DNA of 14,330 bases, from contig CAYLNH010000184.1 in assembly GCA_964384625.1 (NCBI GenBank), forward strand, positions 1-14,330. The letters are read 5' to 3'. Position 1 is the stretch's first letter. Every line of letters starts with the position of its first letter. This DNA is from CAYLNH01 sp964384625 (GTDB lineage Bacteria > Verrucomicrobiota > Lentisphaeria > JABSQK01). Of the stretch, positions 1-7,914 are shown one piece after another. The notes under the pieces were generated by a model. The model was not told the DNA's origin and did not search any database. It saw only the letters and a list, made by a program, of their open reading frames with translations. A program made the translations under genes and the position numbers.

Positions 1-256
1 AACCTCTTGAGAGTCGGGACTCGAGGCAAAGAAGGGCAGTAATCGAGGGCTTACACATACAATTGCGTCGCGGGATTGTTCCGCGGTCCGGTCGGGCAGT
101 TAAGAAATCAAAGATCTATCGCACGGATCTGACTTTTATGACATCAGATGCGGTTTGCAGGCGAATTTACCGGGTGGTAGTGCTGAGGCGCGGGCATGTC
201 GCTGTTGCCCGCCTTCAGCGGAGCGTATTTAACGCTGAACGAGACAGGACAACACA
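1..256. other. Non-coding leader before the kinase gene
   Basis: No convincing protein gene is seen here; the only open frame (63-260) has no recognisable domain and overlaps the kinase start. A short inverted repeat with arms GAGT and ACTC lies at 11-22. No strong sigma70-type promoter stands out. The last part holds the kinase ribosome binding site AGGA at 246-249, seven bases before the ATG. Confidence 0.5.
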
Positions 257-1462
257 ATGAATATGATGCCGCAGACAAACGATGAGTTCGAGGTCGAATT
301 GCCTCGACGTACCAGATCCAGATCAGACCTTCCCCAACGCCAGACGCGAACCCCCGTGGTGCCGCCGTCAACCGGCCTTGACCTGACGCCGCCGCCGGGC
401 GTATCGAAGCAGTCGTTCTTTGGTCGGCTGAAGAGCTTTTTCACCGGCGAAGAGCCGGTGCGCATGGCGCGCGAACGCGTGCAGCGTGTCCGCCGCCATG
501 ACGCGGAGACCGACTCCAATACCGCAGTGGTAACGCAGACGGTGCATTCCAGCGTGTTGTTGCCGCAGTCCAAGGACCTCCTTCGCCGGTTCCGCGTGGG
601 CACCCGGATAGCCGGGAGCGAAATCGAAGATGTCATCGGGTTCGGCGCCCATGGTGTAGTGCTAAAGGCCCGCGACCATGTTTCAGGTGAGGACGTGGCA
701 GTCAAGGTTCTGGGGCGGCCGGAGGACCAGTTGGCAACTCGCGGCAGTGACTTTGAGATGGACTTGACGTTGCTGCAGCGAGTGAACCATCCGGGTATTC
801 TGCCGTTGCGTGAGGTCGGCGCAGCCGGCGGATACCGCTATCTGAAGTATCGATTGTTTCTCGGCCGGGAAGAACTGCCGCTGACTGTGGAAGATTACGC
901 CCGGATGTTCGGATCCGTGCTCGATCAATGGAATGTTCAGCGAATCTTCCTCTTCCTGCTTGAAGCGGCTGCGGCGGCGCATGTCAACCTGTCGTATCAT
1001 CTGGATCTCAAACCGTCGAATATCCTTATGACGATGGAGGGCGAGGTCGGTTCTCACGGCAGTTGCGTTGCGCGGCTGAAATACTCGGATTGGGGGTTGG
1101 TGACGGCGTTGGGGACGGAAGCCTATGCCCGGGCAATCGCTGCGTACGACACCCGCCGCGAGCCGGGAGCCATGGACGCGCCGGACCATACGTCCATGCG
1201 CGAGAGCCTGGAGTTTATGGCGCCCGAACTCCGCGCCCGCGGCGAGACGGGACCGCAGGCGGACATCTACTCGCTGGGGTTGATCCTGCGCCAGTTGCTC
1301 ACCGGTGTGCGCGGCAACATCATCGTCCAGCCCACCTCGGTGAAGGAGGACCTGCATGTCGGCTGGAACGAAATCGTCAAACGCGCAATTCACCCCAACA
1401 CCCGCAAGCGCTATCGGACGATGGCGGAGTTTGCCGACGCCGTTCAGAATCTGGAGTTGTAA
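257..1462 (+). CDS. Cytoplasmic Ser/Thr protein kinase (Hanks type)
   Basis: Predicted to transfer phosphate from ATP to Ser/Thr of protein substrates. Residues 1-110 are basic and proline-rich, probably disordered. The kinase domain covers about 116-400. It shows the glycine loop GFGAHG (128-133), the VAVK lysine K150, the catalytic loop HLDLKPSN (H248, D250, K252, N255), DWG in place of DFG (278-280), APE (322-324) and the ADIYSLG Asp D336. The catalytic and metal-binding Asp residues are kept, so it may be active, although the helix-C Glu seems to be replaced by Asp169 or displaced to E167. HLD for HRD removes the Arg that usually contacts the activation-loop phosphate. There is no transmembrane segment and no sensor domain, unlike many PknB-type kinases. 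The ATG at 257 has AGGA seven bases upstream. The partner and substrate cannot be told from the neighbours. Confidence 0.87.
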   Translation: MNMMPQTNDEFEVELPRRTRSRSDLPQRQTRTPVVPPSTGLDLTPPPGVSKQSFFGRLKSFFTGEEPVRMARERVQRVRRHDAETDSNTAVVTQTVHSSVLLPQSKDLLRRFRVGTRIAGSEIEDVIGFGAHGVVLKARDHVSGEDVAVKVLGRPEDQLATRGSDFEMDLTLLQRVNHPGILPLREVGAAGGYRYLKYRLFLGREELPLTVEDYARMFGSVLDQWNVQRIFLFLLEAAAAAHVNLSYHLDLKPSNILMTMEGEVGSHGSCVARLKYSDWGLVTALGTEAYARAIAAYDTRREPGAMDAPDHTSMRESLEFMAPELRARGETGPQADIYSLGLILRQLLTGVRGNIIVQPTSVKEDLHVGWNEIVKRAIHPNTRKRYRTMAEFADAVQNLEL

Positions 1463-1466
1463 TTGG

Positions 1467-1482
1467 GGCGGCTGTCGCCGCC
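1467..1482 (+). terminator. Hairpin just after the kinase stop codon
   Basis: Perfect six-base arms GGCGGC and GCCGCC with a TGTC loop begin four bases after the TAA stop. A weaker inverted repeat (CCGAT / ATCGG) follows at about 1489-1507. There is no run of T after the stem, so this is not a textbook intrinsic terminator; it could be a weak terminator or an mRNA-end stabiliser. Confidence 0.4.
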
Positions 1483-1575
1483 GTGATTCCGATATTCCCG
1501 AAATCGGCGTTCATCGATTGCGCCGGCCCGCGTGCCCGCTACTCTATTAGAGGACTAACTGAAAGGGCAAGGGCA

Positions 1576-2643
1576 ATGAGCAAACCGTTACGTACCCTGG
1601 TCGTCGGCTGTGGCCATATGGGAACAGCGCACGCGTTGGCGTATCACAGCATACCTGACTATCAAGTCGTCGGCGTCGTCAGCCGCGGAGCGCCGTCGCG
1701 CATGGCGCTGGCCGACAAACTCGGCGGCGTGCCGGACTTTTCCGATTTCGAGGACGCCCTGGCTCGGGCCGAGCCCGACGTCGTCTGTGTGGCGACCTAC
1801 ACGGAGACCCACGCGGAGTACGCCCAGTGGGCCATGCAAATGGGCTGTCACGTCTTCGTCGAAAAGCCGTTGGCGCTCAATGTCGAACAGGCTGCCGACA
1901 TCGTCGCCAAAGCCCAGCAGCACGGCCGCAAACTGGTGGTCGGCTACATCCTTCGACAGCATCCGTCGTGGATCAAGTTCATCGAGATCGCCCGGTCCCT
2001 CGGTAAGCCGCTGGTTATGCGGATGAACCTCAATCAGCAGAGCTCCGGCCATGAGTGGGATGTCCATCGCAACCTGATGAACGATATGTCGCCCATCGTT
2101 GATTGCGGCGTCCACTACGTTGACGTCATGTGCCAGATGGTGCAGGCCAAACCGATTCGGGTGCATGGCATCGGCGCCCGGCTGAGTGACGAGTTGAAGC
2201 CCGGCATGTACAACTACGGCCAGCTGCACGTCGCCTTCGAAGACGGCTCCTGCGGCTGGTATGAAGCGGGCTGGGGCCCGATGATGAGTGAGGAAGCCTG
2301 TTTCGTCAAGGATGTCATCGGCCCCCGAGGCGCCTGCAGTATTGTGGCGTCAAAGGCCGCTGCTTCCGACGATGTCGATGCCCACACCAGGACCAACACC
2401 ATCCGCATTCACCACGGTGCCCTCGATGCCGACGGCAAGTTTGCGAAACCGGATGAACTGGTGGATATGAGTGACGAGCCGGATCATCTGGAGTTGTGCA
2501 GGCGCGAGCAGCTCTACCTGCTTAAGGCCATTCGGCAAGACCTCGACTTGACCAGCCATCTCGAAGACGCGGTCAACAGCCTTCGCATCGTCATCGCGGC
2601 GGACGAATCGGCCCGCTCCGGCGAAGCCGTTGATCTGCGCTAG
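1576..2643 (+). CDS. Gfo/Idh/MocA family oxidoreductase
   Basis: NAD(P)-dependent dehydrogenase of the glucose-fructose oxidoreductase / inositol dehydrogenase type, 355 residues, normal for the family. The N-terminal Rossmann fold has GCGHMG at 11-16. The family motif EKP is at 96-98 (HVFVEKPLALN), with K97 the usual catalytic lysine. D186 and H190 in DCGVHYVD match the conserved D-x(3)-H of the active site. The second half is the alpha/beta substrate domain. The frame stays open upstream into the kinase gene, but the ATG at 1576 begins the beta-strand TLVVGCG and has AAAGGG at 1562-1567, eight bases before it, so it is preferred. No signal peptide. The substrate is probably a sugar or cyclitol and cannot be fixed from sequence. 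It runs toward the minus-strand gene ending at 2731, leaving an 87-base convergent gap. Confidence 0.9.
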   Translation: MSKPLRTLVVGCGHMGTAHALAYHSIPDYQVVGVVSRGAPSRMALADKLGGVPDFSDFEDALARAEPDVVCVATYTETHAEYAQWAMQMGCHVFVEKPLALNVEQAADIVAKAQQHGRKLVVGYILRQHPSWIKFIEIARSLGKPLVMRMNLNQQSSGHEWDVHRNLMNDMSPIVDCGVHYVDVMCQMVQAKPIRVHGIGARLSDELKPGMYNYGQLHVAFEDGSCGWYEAGWGPMMSEEACFVKDVIGPRGACSIVASKAAASDDVDAHTRTNTIRIHHGALDADGKFAKPDELVDMSDEPDHLELCRREQLYLLKAIRQDLDLTSHLEDAVNSLRIVIAADESARSGEAVDLR

Positions 2644-2730
2644 CGGCAGGCGCCGGGTCCGGGGGCAGGGCGGCGTGTTGGCCGTATGCGTGCAGGGTTG
2701 CCGCGCCCGGTTTCATTGGGACTGACCGTG

Positions 2731-3468
2731 TCACTGCTGCGGCTGTGTGTTGTCCCGCCGTTCGTTTGCCGCCAGCAGCTCCCGGGCGTAGTCCGCCCGC
2801 TGGAAGTCCAGCACCAGATGCTTCGCCCCCTGGCAGCCGCTGACCGCCGCCCGCAGGCAGTTCGGCAGGGAACCGACGTCTTCGTCGCCATAGACGAAAC
2901 GCGCTGTGAACGGCGGTTTGACGTCTTCCAGACGCAGAAACAGGAGGACGACGCCAACGCCAAAAAGCGTGACGCAGAGAAACGTCGAGGCCAGCACCCA
3001 GGTGGAGTCCATCAAATTGCGCATGGCGATGCGGACCGCCCCGATCAGGCCGATGAGCAGGAAGAACTCCAGCCCCCACAGCGATTTGATCGTCCCGCGG
3101 ATCAGCGCTGTCTGCCGCAGGATGTTCAGACCGATGTCCGACACCAGAAGATGAACGTCGCGCTCCAGGGACAAGCGGCAAACCTGATGCTGGTGCACAC
3201 CTTCTTCGCCCGTGACCGGGCAGGTCGACGGCACCGCGACGACATCATCCGTATCGAGGTCGATGACGATGCGTCCTGCTTGGGGATCACTGGCGTCCCG
3301 ATTGAGTGATCCGCGAAAGGAGATGTCTTCGGCAACGCCTTCTTTGAGGCGCTGGACAAACTCCGGTTTGCAGGCGCCGCAGATCCGGTGGTGCTGGACC
3401 TGGATGACCTCTTCCTCCGACAGCACGCGGCCGCAGACATCGCAGCGGATAACGTCCGATTCAGACAT
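2731..3468 (-). CDS. Zinc-ribbon protein with two membrane segments, function unknown
   Basis: I do not recognise a named family. The 245-residue protein begins with two CxxC knuckles (C9/C12 and C30/C33), which look like a treble-clef or zinc-ribbon site, and has two further Cys at 83 and 97 in a His-containing stretch. Two hydrophobic segments (about 132-147 and 155-178) are separated by a short loop, giving a hairpin membrane topology. The last 65 residues are soluble, with two more Cys (204, 212), and end in a polar tail. There is no signal peptide, so the zinc knuckle is probably cytoplasmic. It starts 24 bases after the sulfatase stop on the same strand, behind a strong Shine-Dalgarno, so the two are likely co-transcribed. 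A role in membrane sensing or quality control would be a guess. Confidence 0.75.
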   Translation of the reverse strand: MSESDVIRCDVCGRVLSEEEVIQVQHHRICGACKPEFVQRLKEGVAEDISFRGSLNRDASDPQAGRIVIDLDTDDVVAVPSTCPVTGEEGVHQHQVCRLSLERDVHLLVSDIGLNILRQTALIRGTIKSLWGLEFFLLIGLIGAVRIAMRNLMDSTWVLASTFLCVTLFGVGVVLLFLRLEDVKPPFTARFVYGDEDVGSLPNCLRAAVSGCQGAKHLVLDFQRADYARELLAANERRDNTQPQQ

Positions 3469-3473
3469 CCGGG

Positions 3474-3480
3474 TCTCCTT
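3474..3480 (-). promoter_or_regulatory. Strong ribosome binding site of the zinc-ribbon gene
   Basis: AAGGAGA read on the minus strand lies five bases before the ATG at 3468, inside the 24-base gap after the sulfatase stop. It confirms the start and supports independent loading of ribosomes on a shared transcript. Confidence 0.7.
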
Positions 3481-3492
3481 GCCGGCGGCGGA

Positions 3493-4959
3493 TCAGTCGG
3501 CAGACAATCCCAGTCGCTCGAACTGCGACGGCGGCGCGTCGGCACGCTTCAGGGCGTTGACCAACAGCCGTTCATACTCCGTTTCGATTGCTGACCCGGC
3601 CAGGTTGTGTTGTTGTTCGTGGTCTTCAACAATATCGTACAGCATGGTCTCCGACCAGTGTTTGCTGACGCCGCCGGCGACCCGCTTGCGCAACACCGGG
3701 CAGTCGGTGTAGGGCAGGAATGTGCCCAGTTCAGCGCCTTTCATAAAACGGTCGGGCCCGGGAACGTCGTGCTGGCTGTAGCTGGTCGGGAAGACGAAGT
3801 GCACATACAGCGGCTGGTTGTCGGCGTTGGCCGGTGCGCGGAAATACGTGTGCTTACCGTCCGTGAGGTTGACGGTCTGGCCGAACCAGCCGTAGACCGC
3901 GCTGTCGCGCTGGACGGGGGCGTTCTCGTGCAGGATCGGCAGCCAGGATTCGCCGTGGACAGGGCCGTCGTAGTCGACGTCGAAGTACTCGAGCAACGTC
4001 GGCATGATGTCGATATTCTGGGTCAGTTGCTGCCGGTGTTCGCCGGCGTGCGCATTGCCCGGGAGATGCACCAGGAGCGGAATATGCGCCATTTCATTCC
4101 AGACCTGCCAGCGGTTCTTGCCGGTGCGATCGTGTTCGCCCAGCATGTGCCCGTGGTCGGTGGTCAGAATGATCAGGGTGTCCTCGAGTCCGCCGACGGC
4201 TTCCACTTTGTCCAGCAGTCTGCCGAACCATTTGTCGGTCATCGTCAAGGTGGCCGCGTAGCACTTGCGCAGATGTTGAGTTGCCGGACTGTCGCCCTCG
4301 ACGACCTCGTAGCCGCTCCAGTCGTAATGCGGGCCGTTCCAGTCGTCCTCATAGAGATCAAGGAATTCCTGTGGGCAGTCGAACGGTTCATGGGGGTCGA
4401 AGGCCTCGACCCAGAGGAACCAGTCGTCGGCGTCCCGGTTGCGTTCCAGCCAGTCAGCGGCGCCGGCGAAGGTCATGGGCGTCGGGTAGTCGGCGTCACT
4501 GGCGAAACGTGCTTTGTTTCTGGCGTATTGCGCGTTCCACTTGCCGAGGACCTCCGGCGGGCGTTCGGGTTTGCTGATGTCGCCGGCATAGACGTCGTTC
4601 TCCTGGCCGCGGTACAACGCCCAGGAACTGAACGGCGTGTGATAGTTCTCGCCGCCAACATGGAAGTAGTGATAGTGGTCCGTTTCCATCCGGCTGTAGA
4701 TGCCGGCCTGTCGCAGCAGTTGCGGCAGTGTTACATCGAAGGGCTCAACAGAACCCCAGCCGCGTTCGAGGAAATTCAGCCGGCCGGTCAGCATATCGCG
4801 GCGCGCCGGCATACACGGTGCCGAACCGATCCAGTGGTTATCAAAGATGACGCTCTGCTTGGCGAAGCGATCGATGTTCGGGGTCTTTACCCAGTCGTTG
4901 CCGTAGACCGGCAGGAAGTGCCGGTTCAGGCTGTCCATCAGGACAAGAATGGCTTTCAC
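3493..4959 (-). CDS. Sulfatase, formylglycine (Cys) type, no signal peptide
   Basis: Type I sulfatase / alkaline-phosphatase-fold hydrolase of 488 residues, predicted to remove sulfate esters from a sugar or glycan. The signature CMPARR puts the Cys that becomes formylglycine at C49 (C-x-P-x-R, 49-53). Metal and active-site residues fit the fold: D9 in the first strand (LVLMDSLNR), DPH at 188-190, TDHG with D268 and H269, and K281. The DSLNR form, lacking the second Asp of the usual DD pair, occurs in several sulfatase subfamilies and in phosphonate monoester hydrolases, so another ester substrate is possible. The start is GTG at 4959, with AAAGGC at 4968-4973 in good position, and the protein begins directly with the first core strand, so no export signal is present. 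Maturation needs a formylglycine-generating or anSME enzyme, not in the window. It precedes the zinc-ribbon gene by 24 bases. Confidence 0.92.
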   Translation of the reverse strand: MKAILVLMDSLNRHFLPVYGNDWVKTPNIDRFAKQSVIFDNHWIGSAPCMPARRDMLTGRLNFLERGWGSVEPFDVTLPQLLRQAGIYSRMETDHYHYFHVGGENYHTPFSSWALYRGQENDVYAGDISKPERPPEVLGKWNAQYARNKARFASDADYPTPMTFAGAADWLERNRDADDWFLWVEAFDPHEPFDCPQEFLDLYEDDWNGPHYDWSGYEVVEGDSPATQHLRKCYAATLTMTDKWFGRLLDKVEAVGGLEDTLIILTTDHGHMLGEHDRTGKNRWQVWNEMAHIPLLVHLPGNAHAGEHRQQLTQNIDIMPTLLEYFDVDYDGPVHGESWLPILHENAPVQRDSAVYGWFGQTVNLTDGKHTYFRAPANADNQPLYVHFVFPTSYSQHDVPGPDRFMKGAELGTFLPYTDCPVLRKRVAGGVSKHWSETMLYDIVEDHEQQHNLAGSAIETEYERLLVNALKRADAPPSQFERLGLSAD

Positions 4960-5115
4960 TGTTCAGTGCCTTTGTGCTTGGAGGTGAAACGCAACGATTG
5001 AACATACGCCGCCAAACCGAAATGCAAACCTGAGGCAGTCGGTCGTTGACAGTCAATAGTGCAGGACTTCGTGACGTCGAGCCGCTTGGAGCAATCCGGT
5101 CAATCGGGTCGGCGC

Positions 5116-5129
5116 CTCCGGGCCCGGAG
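5116..5129. terminator. GC-rich palindrome downstream of the TPR gene
   Basis: The 14-base perfect palindrome CTCCGGGCCCGGAG begins 14 bases beyond the TAG stop (5144-5146) of the minus-strand TPR gene, in the 184-base gap before the sulfatase start. It can form a short hairpin. No T run follows on either strand, so its role as terminator is uncertain. The rest of the gap shows no gene and no convincing promoter. Confidence 0.35.
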
Positions 5130-5143
5130 CCACTGCCCAATGC

Positions 5144-7168
5144 CTACTGCGACTTGCGTTCAGCGACTTTGCCAAGGAGGTCCTTGTCGTCCTTGTATTG
5201 GTATACAAGGATCTCCTTGCCCATCACCTGCTCGAGGTGTGGCGCCCCTTTCTTGCCGCGTTTGCCGACGTAGCGCACGGTGATCGCTTTGCGGGGACGG
5301 CCGGCGTCGTCCTGGTTCAGCACCAGCGCGCCGTGCCGGGTGAACGGCTGCGGCGCGCCCTTGGGACGTGTCCGGATCCAGCCCCGCAGTTTGCCGTCCG
5401 GCGTATACTGGAAGGTATCCTTCCAGTTCTTGGCGGGCTCAATGAGCGGGTCGACATATCGGCCCTTGCCGCCTTTGTGTTCGATTGAGACGATCTGCTT
5501 CTGCTCATTGTAGACGCGTCGTTCGCTGTTGAGGAAATAGAAAGTGACGAACCCCGGGGCGGAGTAGTTCGCGCCGTTGTGCACGAAGCAGCCGATATCC
5601 ACGCGGCTCGACTGCAGTTTGGCGCCTTCACGGATCGGGCGCTTTTCGTGGTGGGCAACGGTGATTTCGACGGCCGATTTGGAGTCGTTCTGCGGTTTGA
5701 TCTGCACCTTGGTCGGATCGCCGCGAAGCAGAACCCAGTGGTACCGCAATTCGCGTTGGTTGATGTCCTTGCTGCCCGCGGCGCTGATCGTGATCTTGCG
5801 GCGGTACGCCTTGCCGCGGAAGATGCGGGCGATGGCGGCGGGCGTGGTGAACAGCGACTCATTGGCTTTGCCCGCCACAAAATAGTCGACTCCGGGCTGC
5901 GGTTTTTCTTCCTTGACGATACGCAACTGCACCATGGCCGGGATCTCGTTCACGGTCATGGCATGGGCGAGGTCGACCATCTTGTCGCGGTCGATCCGGC
6001 CGCCCTGGAAGACAGTCGGATGGGCTTTGCCGCTCAGGTAGTCCTCGGGGGTCTCGACCTGTTTGTTTGCCCGGCGAAAGATCATCTGGACGGTCGGGAC
6101 AAGAATGCCGGCCTGGATCAGTTTGCGCTGGGTCTCCGATTTGAAGGCGGCAAGCGTCAGGGCCACAGCCGACATGAAGGCGCGGTCTGAGCCGGAGGAC
6201 CCCTGGCTGATGATCAGATACGGCGTGTTCGCCGGGTAGACGTCGCCCTTGTCCTTGTCGTGGTCCCGGTGTTCCGGATAGAAGTACAGGTGGTTCGCCA
6301 CGTAATGGTTGTAGATGATCCGCATCTCGCGCGGGTTGACCATGGACAGCCGCGGGTTGCTGCGCCAGAACGGGCCGCGCGTCAGCGCCGTCGAGGAGTT
6401 GCCGATCACCGGCAGGTTGTGGATGAAGAACACCTGGCGGCCATTGTTCATGCCGCGCTTGGCGGCGGCCTTGCCGTATTCGATGCGCGTCAACTGCGGG
6501 AAGTTCTTGTAGTCCATGTTGCTGTGGTCACGATCATGGTTGTCGTACAGAATTCCGTGCAGCCCGGCGGCCTCGCCGTCCAGGTACCACTTCCGCAGTT
6601 TGTGTCCGAGTTTGTCGTACCCCTTCACTGCTTCCCGGCTGACCTTGAAGTCTTCGGGAAATGCATGCATGACGCGGAACACCCCCAGGCCCGGGTGGAA
6701 GGCGCTGTTCGTTTCTTCCACCTTGGTGACGCCGTTGGCGATGACATGCGCCTTCAGCTGCTCTCGGCGTTGCTGGGCTGCCTGGGCGGCTTTGGCAAGG
6801 ATCGCCGAAAATCGCTTGTCGTTGCGCAAGGCTTCGAGATCCGGGTCGGCTTTCATATGGTTGATATTCAGATAGCCGGCGGCGACGGCGTTGCTCAACG
6901 CGGTATAGGCGTCCTCAACCTTGCCCTGCCGGGCCAGGGCGCAGGCCAGGTTGTAGTGGGCGGACTGCGACTTCGGATTGAGCTTCACCAGTTGCTGCAG
7001 CAGCGTTTCGGCCTCGGCGTATTTCTGTTGGCGGAATAACCGGGAGACCTGCTGCGCGAGTTTGGCTTCGGTCATCTCTTCGGGCTGTGGTTTTGCCGGC
7101 TGTTCCTGCGCCCGCAGGGCTCCGATTCCGGCGCACAACACGACTGCCAGTACGAAATGCTTCAGCAT
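5144..7168 (-). CDS. Exported TPR protein with PKD-like C-terminal domain
   Basis: A 674-residue protein with a signal peptide (basic MLKH, hydrophobic 5-18, cleavage probably after LRA at 18-20), so it acts outside the cytoplasm. Two TPR-like helix pairs occupy about 33-100, followed by the DPDLEALRNDKRF ending (108-120) often seen after TPR units. Residues 150-410 form a large domain rich in His/Asp (YDNHDRDHS at 208-216, YPEHRDH at 297-303) and a serine-rich stretch SQGSSGSD (321-328); I cannot name its family, though metal binding or hydrolase activity is possible. Residues about 455-545 look like the PKD/Ig-like module known next to catalytic domains in planctomycete-type secreted proteins (YHWVLLRGD, VDIGCFVHNG, APGFVTFYF). 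The ATG at 7168 has GGAG eight bases upstream. It is transcribed alone or after the HAD pair, 65 bases away with a hairpin between. Confidence 0.8.
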   Translation of the reverse strand: MLKHFVLAVVLCAGIGALRAQEQPAKPQPEEMTEAKLAQQVSRLFRQQKYAEAETLLQQLVKLNPKSQSAHYNLACALARQGKVEDAYTALSNAVAAGYLNINHMKADPDLEALRNDKRFSAILAKAAQAAQQRREQLKAHVIANGVTKVEETNSAFHPGLGVFRVMHAFPEDFKVSREAVKGYDKLGHKLRKWYLDGEAAGLHGILYDNHDRDHSNMDYKNFPQLTRIEYGKAAAKRGMNNGRQVFFIHNLPVIGNSSTALTRGPFWRSNPRLSMVNPREMRIIYNHYVANHLYFYPEHRDHDKDKGDVYPANTPYLIISQGSSGSDRAFMSAVALTLAAFKSETQRKLIQAGILVPTVQMIFRRANKQVETPEDYLSGKAHPTVFQGGRIDRDKMVDLAHAMTVNEIPAMVQLRIVKEEKPQPGVDYFVAGKANESLFTTPAAIARIFRGKAYRRKITISAAGSKDINQRELRYHWVLLRGDPTKVQIKPQNDSKSAVEITVAHHEKRPIREGAKLQSSRVDIGCFVHNGANYSAPGFVTFYFLNSERRVYNEQKQIVSIEHKGGKGRYVDPLIEPAKNWKDTFQYTPDGKLRGWIRTRPKGAPQPFTRHGALVLNQDDAGRPRKAITVRYVGKRGKKGAPHLEQVMGKEILVYQYKDDKDLLGKVAERKSQ

Positions 7169-7190
7169 ATAATCATCTCCGATGTTCGTG

Positions 7191-7210
7191 GGACGCCGTC
7201 TTTGGCGTCC
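7191..7210. terminator. Hairpin between the HAD pair and the TPR gene
   Basis: Perfect seven-base arms GGACGCC and GGCGTCC with a six-base loop sit in the 65-base gap, beginning 23 bases after the stop of the minus-strand HAD gene. It lacks a T run but is well placed to end or attenuate the HAD transcript before the TPR gene. Confidence 0.45.
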
Positions 7211-7233
7211 ACCTGCTTAACGTCGCCAAGCTC

Positions 7234-7914
7234 CTAATCCACCACTTTCAGAATCTCCGGCAGGCTGTTGAGAAACGGCTCCCTGGTCTTTCGGCCGGAC
7301 GGATCGACCAGCAATATGGGCCAGCCGACCGCCATACAGCCGTCGGCGTCATGATGTTCGCTGTCGCCAATATGCAGAATGTCGCCCGCGCGCAAGCCGA
7401 GCTTCCTTTCCGCGCACTCGAAAATGCCGGGATTCGGTTTCTCCACGCCGACTTCGGAGGAAATGATAAACGCTTCAAAGAAACGCTCCAGTCTCAGGTC
7501 GTGCAGCAGCGGCCGCAGGCGCGAGTCCCAGTTGGACAGGATGATCAGTCGATAGCCGCGCGCTTTGAGTGCTGCCAGGGTGTCTTCCGCACCCACATAC
7601 AACCGCCACCGGTGCGGGTCGGAAAACGCCACCCACAGCTCGTCGAACATGGCGTCGAAGTTGTCCGGCACCCCCAGCGGTTCCACTACGCGGCGCACGA
7701 CTGCCGACCACCAGAGCTTCTCGCCGGCCGCATCGTGACTGGTCCGCGGGATGTCGTCCACGGACGGCCAGATCTCGGCAAACCGGGTTTCCAGGGTTTC
7801 GGCCGTATGGTGTATCTCGTGCCTGGCCATGATTTCCGCGTAGATCGCGCCGACCGACGGCCACGGGTAGAGCAGCGTGCCGCCGACGTCGAAGGAGATG
7901 GCTTGGTAGGTCAT
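7234..7914 (-). CDS. HAD-superfamily hydrolase, subfamily IA, DxGGT variant
   Basis: A 226-residue haloacid-dehalogenase-fold protein, probably a phosphatase of small phospho-metabolites. Motif I is FDVGGT with nucleophile D9, but the second Asp (the general acid/base at +2) is G11. Motif II is S127-N128 (LIILSNWD), motif III K159 (GVEKPNP), motif IV G183-D184 with D189. DxGGT forms occur in HAD-IA relatives near HDHD3; activity may be weak or differ from the usual. The frame extends upstream, but the ATG at 7912-7914 overlaps the TGA of the preceding HAD gene (ATGA) and has AAGGAGGT six bases upstream, so this start is clear. The overlap implies translational coupling of the two phosphatases. 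Confidence 0.88.
   Translation of the reverse strand: MTYQAISFDVGGTLLYPWPSVGAIYAEIMARHEIHHTAETLETRFAEIWPSVDDIPRTSHDAAGEKLWWSAVVRRVVEPLGVPDNFDAMFDELWVAFSDPHRWRLYVGAEDTLAALKARGYRLIILSNWDSRLRPLLHDLRLERFFEAFIISSEVGVEKPNPGIFECAERKLGLRAGDILHIGDSEHHDADGCMAVGWPILLVDPSGRKTREPFLNSLPEILKVVD

Noticed and set aside
1063..1575. An upstream extension of the Gfo/Idh/MocA frame into the kinase gene
   Set aside because: The extension overlaps 400 bases of the kinase in another frame and precedes the Rossmann strand by 171 residues without any domain; the ATG at 1576 fits better.
3607..5001. A 464-codon plus-strand frame opposite the sulfatase
   Set aside because: It mirrors the sulfatase codons in GC-rich DNA and has no recognisable domain; the sulfatase has full family motifs.
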